DNA of 64,000 nt from Erinaceus europaeus. Taxonomy: Eukaryota > Chordata > Mammalia > Eulipotyphla > Erinaceidae. Below, piece by piece: positions 56,430 through 64,000 of the stretch (position 1 is the first letter of the stretch; each line of letters starts with the position of its first letter). The notes under the pieces were generated by a model that did not search any database, had not been told where the DNA came from, and worked only from the letters and a program-made list of their open reading frames with translations. The stretch is from assembly GCF_950295315.1 (NCBI RefSeq), contig NC_080164.1, positions 114,338,890 to 114,402,889 on the forward strand, in the 5' to 3' direction. A program made the position numbers and the translations under genes.

Positions 56430-56928
56430 TTAAAAAAATATTTATTTTCCCTTTTGTTGCCCTTGTTATTGTTGTAGTAGTTATTATTGTTGTTATTGAT
56501 TTCATCATAGTTGGATATGATTGGGCCCTCCTCAATCGCTATAGAACAGGCCATGGCCAGTGCGCAGCTATGTTCCATCGCTGGGGAGCCAGAAATGACC
56601 CGAACTGCCCCTGCGGCTACAGACAGACTATGACCCACATGGTCAACGACTGCCACCTCTCCAGATTCAAAGGAGGTCTCGAAACTTTACATCGGGCTCA
56701 ACCTGACGCTGTTGACTGGCTACGGAAGAAGGGCAAACGCTAGAAGAAGAAGAAGGACAGAGAGAAATGGAGAGAGGAGAGGAAGACAGAGAGGGGAAGA
56801 GAAAGACAGACACCTGCAGACCTGCTTCACCGCCTGTGAAGGGATGCCCTTGGAACCGGGATCCTTATTCCAGTTTTTGTGCTTTACGCCATGTGCGCTT
56901 AACCCGCTGCACTACCGCCTGGCTCCCC
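56430..56928 (-). mobile_element. Type 2 SINE, minus strand, split by a Vingi fragment
   Basis: 56430-56515 (tail, GTT body, 'catagttggat') and 56753-56928 ('ggacagagagaaatggagag' to 'gcactaccgcctggctcc') flank the Vingi piece exactly at the 'ttggat/aggacagag' point of the SINE. Confidence 0.92.
56516..56752 (+). mobile_element. Short 5'-truncated Vingi copy
   Basis: The last 75 codons of the Vingi ORF, open to its stop (56741-56743), followed by a GAA-repeat tail. By direct comparison it has 11 differences in 228 bases from the matching part of the copy at 18962-19189. The 'CPCGYRQTMTH' zinc-knuckle-like motif is intact. No convincing target-site duplication (at most 1-2 bp) in the interrupted SINE. 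Confidence 0.92.
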
Positions 56929-57033
56929 GTCTAAGACCTTCTAAGCATCCTCTTTCTTTCCCTCCCTCTCTCTATCTCTCCCTCCCTCCCTCTCTTCCCC
57001 CCAGATAGACAAAGACTGAAAGATACCACACCT
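56929..57033. repeat. CT-rich low-complexity sequence
   Basis: Runs of CCCT/CTCT between 56955 and 57003. Confidence 0.7.
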
Positions 57034-57048
57034 CAGAAGCTTCCTTCA

Positions 57049-57090
57049 AGGGAGTCGGGAGGTAGTGCTGCGGGTTAAGCGCATGTGGCG
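57049..57090 (+). mobile_element. 42-bp tailless type 2 SINE fragment with TSD
   Basis: Only the 5' head of type 2 ('gggagtcgggaggtagtgct', 'gcgggttaagcgcatgtgg'), with no body or A tail. Flanked by an exact 15-bp TSD 'cagaagcttccttca' at 57034-57048 and 57091-57105. Confidence 0.88.
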
Positions 57091-57105
57091 CAGAAGCTTC
57101 CTTCA

Positions 57106-57295
57106 GTGCAGTGGCAACCAGCTTCAAAACTGGGTTGTACCCAGAGCAAATCTTTTAATCATTCCTATAATATGAACTGCCATGGTGTTTCCCTCATTCT
57201 TTGTCTCTGTCTGAAGGAAAACATGACCCAGAATGGTGATAGCACATATGTATGACGCCTACACACCACTTGTTCAAACTCCCTAAGGAAGTCAG
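57106..57295. other. Unique intergenic sequence
   Basis: Nothing recognised. Confidence 0.4.
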
Positions 57296-57450
57296 CCCTG
57301 AAGGATAATCAGCTGGCAAGGTGCCTGTTTTGCTATTCACTCAATCCATGTTACAGCCCAGCTCTGCAACACTGGAGGAAGCTTCTCCCTCTTCCTCCAT
57401 TTCTGTCTCTCTCTCTTTCCATAAAAAAATAAATAAAATAAAAACAGCCC
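57296..57450 (+). mobile_element. Type 4 SINE-like element
   Basis: 'cagctggcaaggtgcctg', 'atgttacagcccagctctgc', 'actggaggaagcttctccc', CT tract and 'aaaataaataaaataaaaa'. Confidence 0.65.
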
Positions 57451-57746
57451 AGAATATAGTAATCCCGGCAACAACAAAAATAAGAAATTAAATGGAACAG
57501 TAATCACATTTCTAGGAGTCCCTCAAAGTCCATTTAGTGTGTGGGATGTATGGCTTCCATTCCTTGAGATCCTTGAATAACCTAAAACAAGAAAGCTCTC
57601 CTACACAATCACTGAAGGGGTAAAGTTGGAAACTAATATCCAGCAATCCTCAGTCCTAGCCTTGATGCACTGCCTCTGGATTCTTGAAATGGATATCTCT
57701 GAAGGCTGCAGACAGGAGTTCTTAAGCTTTAAAAGTATTTACTTTG

Positions 57747-58018
57747 TAGGGAGTCGGGCAGTAGCGCAGCAGGTTAAGTGCACGTGGTTCAGAAGCACAA
57801 GGACTAGCGTAAGGATCCCAGTTCGAGCCCCAGGCTCCCCACCTGCAGGGAGTCACTTCACAAGCGGTGAAGCAGGTGTCTATCTTTCTCTCTCCTCTCT
57901 GTCTTCCCCTCCTCTCTCCATTTCTCTCTGTCCTATCTAACAATGATGACATCAATAACAACAATAAAAAGACAACCAGAGCAACAAAAGGGAAAATAAA
58001 TCAATTTAATTTAATTTA
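57747..58018 (+). mobile_element. Type 2 SINE with 16-bp TSD
   Basis: TSD 'aaaagtatttactttg' at 57731-57746 and 58019-58034. Head 'gggagtcgggcagtagcgc'. Confidence 0.95.
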
Positions 58019-58096
58019 AAAAGTATTTACTTTGCAAAACATTAGGAGCATCTTGACCAGTCCCCTCCAAGACTAAAATGCCAAAATGCCAGACTA

Positions 58097-58374
58097 GGGA
58101 GTCGGGCGGTAGCACAGCGAGTTAAGCACAGGTGACACAAAGCTCAAGGACCCGCGTAATGATCCCCGTTTGAGCCCCCGACTCCCCACATGTAGTGGAG
58201 TTGCTTTACAAGCGGTGAAGCAGGTCTATAGGTCTATCTTTCTCTCCCCCTCTCTGTCTTCCCCTCCTCTCTCCATTTCTCTCTGTCCTATCAATAACAT
58301 CAGTAATAACTACAACAACAACAAAACAACAAGGGCAACAAAAGGGAATAAACAAATATTTTAAAATTTGTTTT
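58097..58374 (+). mobile_element. Type 2 SINE with 13-bp TSD
   Basis: TSD 'aaatgccagacta' at 58084-58096 and 58375-58387. Head 'gggagtcgggcggtagcac'. Confidence 0.95.
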
Positions 58375-58474
58375 AAATGCCAGACTATAGAGACATCTCC
58401 AGAGTCAGGTGAAGCTGTGATAGAACTTAAGAGAGTTCATCACCATAAATAAATATATAATGTATGAGAAGCTA

Positions 58475-58592
58475 CTGGGCAGAGGGTAGATAGCATAGTG
58501 GTTATGCAAAGAGACTCTCGTTGCCTGAGGTTCCAAAGTCCCAAGTTCAATCCCCCACACCACCATAAACCAGAGCTGAGCAGTGCTCTGGT

Positions 58593-58624
<32 letters not shown>

Positions 58625-58625
58625 G
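58475..58625 (+). mobile_element. Type 3 SINE with (AG)n tail
   Basis: 'gtagatagcatagtggttat', 'cccaagttcaatcccccac' and 'ccagagctgagcagtgctct', then an AG microsatellite. Confidence 0.92.
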
Positions 58626-59645
58626 CTATCCTATTGGTTAGGTATTTGACCATTAGGTTAAAAATGAAGCCCTAATTTTGTTGTTTTCACCTGATGCTAA
58701 GTTAAACTGTCTACAGAGCAGTGAATTTGAGGGGCAGGAAAGTGACATTCAAAAAGAAGTGAGAAAGTAACTAGAGGACTTCTAAAGGTGTGGCTATGGA
58801 GTAGGTGCAGCTATGTTTTGCTCTCCCAGATCAACTAGGAATAGCAAAGAGGATCACCTGAGAACCAACAAGATAAGGCTAGGATCACTCCAGGAAACCA
58901 CCAAGCCAGATTGTAAACACATGTGGCTCATGGATGGAGAGGGACTTAAGGAGAGATTCCTAAGGCTAAAAGCCTGTGCTCAGGAGAAAATAACTAAAGA
59001 AGACAGTGTTTATTCTCTGTTTCCTAAGAAGAAATATGGGAAAACTAGACCAATGGAAACTTTGAGTGACAAGTGAACAGTTTTGAAAAATCAGCAGGTA
59101 AGGCTGAAAAATGCTTCCTTGCAAGTGAGTCAAGATTACCTTCATGTTTTACCCCAGGATTTGTCTTTGTAAAATGACATTTATAGGTATTCAATAATGA
59201 TACTATTTGCTAAATAATGAACCTGGAAAGTCAACTGTTCCTAAAGCATTGGATCCAATTTCTAAGAGCTTTATTTCTATTGGATTGTTAGTTTTTCTTG
59301 GCCTAAGAGTTGTTGGGAGTCATCCAAGGACAAAAACAACTGAATTTTGAGCTACTTAAGGAAAAACAATTGTTCTAAGTACAAAAATTATATATAGTCT
59401 GTGACCTGGAAACACCAAGGGTCCACAAAGCCTATAGAACCCATGGCAACTGAGTGATTCAAGGAATCTTAAAATATCACATCTAAGTATTTCTTCCTCA
59501 AGATTGCTATATCTTGTATTTCACTGAAGTCACTACTAGCAATCTTTCAAAACCATAGTTATTAATACTACAATAAAATATTGAATTGTTTGAGGATTTT
59601 TCCCCTTTCCTCCTCTTTCCCTCCTCCTTTTCCTCCTCTTCCTCT
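58626..59645. other. Mostly unique sequence; possible LINE 5' fragment
   Basis: 58813-59076 holds an 87-codon plus frame with 'MDGEGLKERFLRLKACAQ'. The surrounding text ('cagatcaactaggaatagca') resembles an L1 5' region, but I cannot confirm the family. The rest is unremarkable. Confidence 0.4.
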
Positions 59646-59649
59646 TCTT

Positions 59650-59930
59650 GCCACCAGGGTTATTGATGGGGCTCAGTGCCTGCACTACGAAGTCACTGCT
59701 CCTAGCAGCCATTTTTTCCTCTTTTTTTTTCTTCTTCTTCTTACATTCAATAAGGCTACGAGAAATTGAGAGGGAAGGGAGAGGTAGAGAAAAATATACA
59801 GAGATACTTGCAGTCCTGCTTCACCACTCAAGAACTTTCCCTCCTGCAGGTAGAGATCCAGGACTTGAACCAAGATCCTTGAGCATTATAATGTGTGTGT
59901 TCAACAGGGTTTGCCACTGCCAACCCCTGT
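59650..59930 (-). mobile_element. Long-form SINE, minus strand
   Basis: 'accagggttattgatgggg' (complement of 3' module), 'cactgctcctagcagcc' and head complement 'tttgccactgccaacccc'. Confidence 0.88.
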
Positions 59931-60260
59931 TTAAAAAGTTCTCCAATAATGCAAATACCTATATTGGAAATTCTACAAATTGCACTGTTGTAATACTTGG
60001 CAAGCTATACCATCTATAGAGGAGAATTATCCATTCAGGCCAAATGTTTTCCATATTTTTATCATTCAAGGTTAGTAAAGTTGAAAGCCACAATTGATAT
60101 TTATGTTTCACCTAGTTTTGGGAACTGTCACAAATATATGGTGTGTATTGACTTAAAAGTTTGTTAGAGCAAACACTTGAATCAAATTTTGTCAAGGTAG
60201 TAAGTTGGCAACTGCTCAGTTGGTGTGTGGGGATATTGATACCTTAGTAGAAATTTATTT
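59931..60260. other. Unique intergenic sequence
   Basis: Nothing recognised. Confidence 0.45.
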
Positions 60261-60261
60261 A

Positions 60262-60560
60262 TTTCTTTTTATTTCTTTTGTTTTTAATTTAAATAAGAGG
60301 GGGTGAGAGAGAGAGAGAAGGGATGATAGAGATACCACAGCACTGCCCCCACCACCCATGGAGCTCTCCCAGTACCTTCTATGGTGTTCCCTTATAGTGG
60401 CAGAGTTCAAACTTACAATAGAATCTCATAGTAAATGGTCACATAAATGCCTTGCTTTTTTCATAAGTTTGTAAGACTGTTTATGAGGATGACTTGTGGG
60501 CCTTCACGTGAGGTAAACAAGTGCTTTATTATGAAAGCTGTCTCCCACTGCCCAGCCCTC
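60262..60560 (-). mobile_element. Diverged SINE-like sequence, minus strand
   Basis: 'gatagagataccacagcact', 'acccatggagctctcccag' and 'ccactgcccagccctcccc' suggest an old tRNA-SINE with insertions. Boundaries are uncertain. Confidence 0.5.
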
Positions 60561-60689
60561 CCCCCACCACATTATACAATTCTTGGTCCCATAAAAGCAT
60601 CATCTCATCAAATATAAATAATAGAAAGTTGAATATATAACACTCAGGCAAGATACTATGTCTTGTAAGAAAAATGGCAACTGTCTCCA

Positions 60690-60900
60690 ATATGGAATGG
60701 TGTAGTCAGTTGAATGCAAATGTTACAGTGCACAAGGACCTGGGTTCAAGCACCCAGCCCCCACCTGCAGGGAGGAAGCTTCAGAAGTGGTGAAGCAGGG
60801 CTGCAGGTGTCTCTCTCTCCCGCTACATCTCCCTTTTCCATGTCAGTTTTTCTCTGCCTAATAGAATAAATGGATAAAGAAAGAAAGAAAGAAAAGAAAG
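60690..60900 (+). mobile_element. Type 1 SINE
   Basis: 'gttacagtgcacaaggacct', 'ggttcaagcacccagccc' and 'gaagtggtgaagcagggctg', ending in an AAAG-repeat tail. Confidence 0.9.
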
Positions 60901-61535
60901 TAGGGGGAAGAATGCTGTAGGGTGGGTGAAATACAATATATAATAGTTAAAATAAATTTTAACTCTCATAAGTAGAAGCATGGAAAATAAAAACATGCAA
61001 GAGAATGGAATAAGTAGACAGAAATCAGAGTCAAAAGGGGGTAAATAGGAACTGGTACTGATAGAACTAAGAAAAAAAAAAGAAAGAGTAAATTCAGAAA
61101 TAAAGATCAAGTTAAAGAAACTCAAGGTATTGTATGTGATAAGAAGGATGAGAAAAACAGAGATGCAGGAAAGATTAAAAAGAACTAGAGAAAAATGACA
61201 TCACTTAAAAAGACATAGAGAATTGTGTATGCATTGTTATATATACACACATCGCATATGATTCACATATAAATGTATCAGACCTAAATACATGTAAGAG
61301 TCTTTTGTAAACAGTCTGTGGATCACCTTTCTTTGCTTTAAAAGAATCCATTTCTCCCTCCCCTAGAAATAGTACCAGGAATTCAAAAATTGAAGGAGCT
61401 TGCTGTTACCAAGCCTGCCTTACAAAGGTTCCTGAAAGGAGTGTCACAGAGAAAAAAACAAGGAACATTTAACTCATAGCATGGTGATACACAGTAAAAC
61501 AGGTCCTGGAACACAAGCCATAGAAATATAAGACA
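60901..61535. other. Unique, A-rich sequence
   Basis: No repeat family or gene recognised. The 100-codon minus frame at 60823-61125 overlaps the SINE tail and has no domain. Confidence 0.45.
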
Positions 61536-61757
61536 TGGGGGCCAGGCAGTGGCACACCTGGTTAATCACACACATTATAGTGTGCAAGGATCCGGGTTCA
61601 AGCCCCCGGTCCCCACCTGCAGGGGGAAAGTTTCACAAGGTGTGAAGCAGGCCTGCAGGTCTCTCTCTGTCTCTCTCTCCCACTTTATTTTCTCCTTCTC
61701 TCACAATTTCTCTCTGTCTCTATTCAAAATAAATAAAGATTTAAAAAAAATTTAAAT
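61536..61757 (+). mobile_element. Type 1 SINE with TSD
   Basis: TSD-like 'gaaatataagaca' (61523-61535) and 'gaaatatgaca' (61758-61768), differing by a 2-bp indel. Close to the type 1 consensus. Confidence 0.92.
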
Positions 61758-61784
61758 GAAATATGACACCTTTTTAAATTCTTT

Positions 61785-62290
61785 TTTAATATTGATTTAG
61801 TAATGATCAACAAGACCATAGGTTAAGAGGGGTACAATTCCACACAATTCCCACCATCAGAGTTCTGTATCCTCTCCTCTCCTTTGGAAGCTTCCATAGT
61901 ATTTATCCCTCTGAGAGTATGGACTCAGGATAATTATGGGGTGAAGAAGGTAGAAGATCTCGCTTCTATAATTCCTTCTCCACTGAACATGGGCGTTGGC
62001 TAGTCGATTCAGTATCCTAGCCAGATTCTATCTTTCCCTAGTGGGACAGGGATTTGGAGAGGTGGGATTCCAGGACACATTGGTGAGACTGTCTGCCCAG
62101 GGATGTCAAGTTGGTATCATGTATCTGCAACTTGGTGGCTATAAAAGCATGAAGATAAAAAGCAGAACAAATTGTTTAATAATCAGGCAACTTAAAGGTA
62201 AGAATATAGCAGATGAGATTTAGGGTCTCCATTTTGGAGAAAGCTAGCAGATCTATTTTAGGTATACTCCAAGGGGCCCATGACTTTATT
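61785..62290 (-). mobile_element. L1 3' UTR, minus strand
   Basis: On the minus strand the order matches 33.4-33.9 kb. It includes one copy of the 92-bp module at about 62.17-62.27 kb that is triplicated at 23.28 kb. Plus-strand words: 'gagagtatggactcagga', 'ctagtgggacagggatt'. Confidence 0.85.
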
Positions 62291-62416
62291 AATTTTTGCT
62301 TGAGCTTGACAGCTAATATGCAGGTGGGTTAAAGGTTATTTCTGGCAATAATGTGTCAGAGTTGGGAATAGGATCCAAAAGCTGGATCAGGGCAAAGAGT
62401 AGCTTCCAAATATGGG

Positions 62417-62458
<42 letters not shown>

Positions 62459-62508
62459 ACTGTAAACCCCATCAATTTGATCTGGGGATGAGACTATTTT
62501 GTTTATTT
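62291..62508. other. L1 3' flank or unique sequence with (AT)n
   Basis: AT microsatellite at 62420-62453. Confidence 0.5.
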
Positions 62509-62576
62509 ATTTATTTATTTTTGTCTGCAGGGTTATTGCTGGGGCTTAGTGCCTGTACTATGAATCCATTGCTCCT
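62509..62576 (-). mobile_element. SINE 3' module fragment, interrupted by the LTR
   Basis: 'agggttattgctggggctta' and 'actatgaatccattgctcc' are the complement of the SINE 3' module. The LTR starts immediately after. Confidence 0.8.
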
Positions 62577-62928
62577 TGTTGGTATGCTTCTAGTTCTACT
62601 TCTGGGATCCCTTCTGTTACATTGCTTGACGTTGTGGTCTATTTACATGGTCATTATGTTACATTGGTTTGGTCTCACTCCCCCTGCCTCTGGGAGATTT
62701 TGGTTTAGTCCTTGCTAGTTGGCGCTTCTTTCTTCTCCCCACCCGTATCAGACATACTTCCTTGGTTCCTGACACTGCCGCCAGAGGAGAGAGAGGCAAG
62801 ACAGAATTGGGGTGTGATTAGATTAGATTAGTTTTTTGAACCGTTCGCTCGTGAATAAAGAAATATTGCTTCTCTGCTCAGCCATGTGTCCCTGGTTGTC
62901 TCTCTCCTGCTGTGAAGCTAGCCTGGCA
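62577..62928 (+). repeat. LTR-A-like 5' LTR
   Basis: 352 bp, starting 'tgttggtatgc' and ending 'gctagcctggca', the same ends as LTR-A at 44471 and 50205. Polyadenylation signal aataaa at 62854-62859. Confidence 0.85.
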
Positions 62929-62931
62929 TAC

Positions 62932-62975
62932 TGGCACCCTGAACTTTGACTGATATGGCGCAACAACGTGGGACC
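62932..62975 (+). promoter_or_regulatory. Two primer-site-like sequences in tandem
   Basis: 62932-62950 ('tggcaccctgaactttgac') sits where a tRNA-Lys3-type site belongs but is degraded. 62956-62975 ('tggcgcaacaacgtgggacc') looks like a tRNA-Lys1,2-type site. Which was used is unclear. Confidence 0.5.
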
Positions 62976-62998
62976 TAACCTGCCCATCCCCCAGATAA

Positions 62999-63433
62999 GT
63001 GAAGACGTTTGGCTACCTATCCACTATGGACTGCTTTTCTACTTATAAAGAGGTTTCCAAAGGCCTCTGCCCTTTCTTCATGAGACTGTTTCTCTGTCTC
63101 TGGAACACTTTGCTCTTCACACTCTGGTTTCCACCCTCTACCCGCCGGGCGCTGGGTGTGACTCCCTCCACACTGCTCAGCCGCCAGGAGCAGGGTGGCA
63201 GGCATGGCGGGCAGAGCTGCAGCCCATCCTGCCTCAGCCCGCACCTTCTCCACAGCCGGCCTGCCCGCCCTCCTGCTATGGTGTCTGGGCAGATCCTGGA
63301 CCACCCAGAGACTGCAGGCTCCCTGCTGGGAGTGAGCCCCCTGGCCAAGATCCCCAGCTTGGCTCTGAAGGCAGAGGAGCTAGAATACGCAGACATTCGT
63401 GCAGTGATCGCACCCTGCAATTCCTGGAGGTGA
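62999..63433 (+). CDS. ERV leader-region ORF of unknown function
   Basis: 144 codons opening 24 bp after the second primer-like site. It shares the 'EVSKGLCPFFMRLF' start with the minus-strand ORF at 46938-47687. It ends with 'LEYADIRAVIAPCNSWR', which matches an overlapping frame of that copy. The middle part is not conserved. I recognise no retroviral domain. It could be a broken gag start or leader sequence that happens to be open. A functional product is doubtful. Confidence 0.35.
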   Translation: MKTFGYLSTMDCFSTYKEVSKGLCPFFMRLFLCLWNTLLFTLWFPPSTRRALGVTPSTLLSRQEQGGRHGGQSCSPSCLSPHLLHSRPARPPAMVSGQILDHPETAGSLLGVSPLAKIPSLALKAEELEYADIRAVIAPCNSWR

Positions 63434-64000
63434 ATCTGGGCAAGAGGCCACCGCTGGACAATGCACCCCCCGAACAACTAAGACAGTACAGATCTAAATT
63501 CGTGTTTAAAATGACATGTCTTCGTAACAAAAGTTTTTCTCCTTGTGTATTGAAGACCATATTTATGTGTGCGTTTAAAGTCTGGTAAATATTAACTTTA
63601 AGGTTAGAAATGTAACTTTGAGGCTACATTCTTACCAGACAAAGTTAAATGAAAAAGGTTTTCAACATAATTCTCATAAAGGTAAAATTAACTTACATTT
63701 AAAGTCTGAGGTAAAATTAGTTAAAAAATCAATATATTTTAACTAACTTGGTCTAAAAAACCTGCGCACACCTAGGGTGTGTCTCCATCTTATACAGGTG
63801 TAACAAAAGGTTAAATAAGACGTTATTGATATGTAAAGCTCTCAAATACCTTCTTAATTAAGAACAATAGATTGCACAATGGTTATGCTAATGATTCTCA
63901 TGCCTGAGGCTCTAACAATGGTTCTTTGCCTTACCACATTTTATTGTGCTTAAATTGGTTAAGGAGCCTTAAAATGAAACGAGAAAGACCTTCCAAATTT

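Larger units (their letters stand above)
62577..64000 (+). mobile_element. ERVK-like element, plus strand, running off the window
   Basis: LTR (62577-62928), primer-site region, leader with the block shared with 46.2-50.0 kb, then decayed AT-rich sequence to at least 63850. It is the same family as the minus-strand provirus. No gag, pol or env frame. The 3' LTR is not within the window. Confidence 0.8.

Noticed and set aside
58813..59076. Small host gene (87 codons)
   Set aside because: Surroundings look more like a LINE 5' region; no intron, promoter or homolog evidence.

Overview
This window looks like intergenic DNA from a mammal, almost certainly a hedgehog (Erinaceidae). I recognise no host protein-coding exon, tRNA gene, rRNA gene, CRISPR array or bacterial-type operon. 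The species call has two supports. First, there are dozens of copies of tRNA-derived SINEs of the kind I associate with hedgehogs. Second, a 1.9-kb non-LTR retrotransposon at 17282-19192 encodes a reverse transcriptase with a C-terminal Cys/His motif and no RNase H. It matches what is known of the Vingi clade, which among mammals has been reported only from hedgehogs. Older pan-mammalian repeats (MIR, L1 3' ends) are also present.

SINE types are numbered here for reference. Type 1 has a head like 'ccaggtggtggcacacctgg' and a CT-rich body. Type 2 has a head like 'gtcgggcggtagcgcag' and a body ending in CAA/AAC repeats. Type 3 has a head like 'agcataatggttatgcaaa' and a short body 'agccagagctgagcag'. 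Type 4 has a head containing 'cccaagttcaagc' and a CT or GT tail. Types 1 and 2 can both carry an extra 3' module ending 'ataaccctgg'. Many copies have target-site duplications (TSDs) that I located, so their edges are firm.

Layout. 1-11 kb: SINEs, an ORF1-only L1 element on the minus strand (about 1.96-3.73 kb) with another L1 3' end inserted in it, a large purine microsatellite (8.0-8.3 kb) and two MIR copies. 11-16 kb: a local inverted duplication (11.26-11.66 against 13.17-13.61 kb) and old L1 3' ends. 17.3-19.2 kb: the Vingi copy. 20-29 kb: mostly unique DNA, simple repeats, and an L1 3' end carrying a 92-bp triplication (23.28-23.55 kb). 29-42 kb: SINE-poor, largely unique DNA with several stretches that read like conserved non-coding sequence, and two local direct duplications. 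42-44.4 kb: dense SINEs, including one inserted into another of opposite orientation. 44471-50536: a composite class II (ERVK-like) provirus on the minus strand, flanked by a 6-bp TSD and inserted into a SINE. 51-54 kb: a long old L1 3' end on the minus strand cut by SINEs. 54.8-56.1 kb: a SINE whose purine tract has expanded to about 1.1 kb. 56.5 kb: a second, short Vingi copy inside a SINE. 57-62.5 kb: SINEs, including a 42-bp tailless fragment with its own TSD. 62577-end: a related endogenous retrovirus on the plus strand, cut off by the window edge.

The window is therefore a record of successive retrotransposition. Nested order can be read in many places: SINE in SINE, L1 in L1, SINE in provirus, provirus in SINE, Vingi in SINE. 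All retroviral and LINE reading frames seen are defective or non-autonomous.
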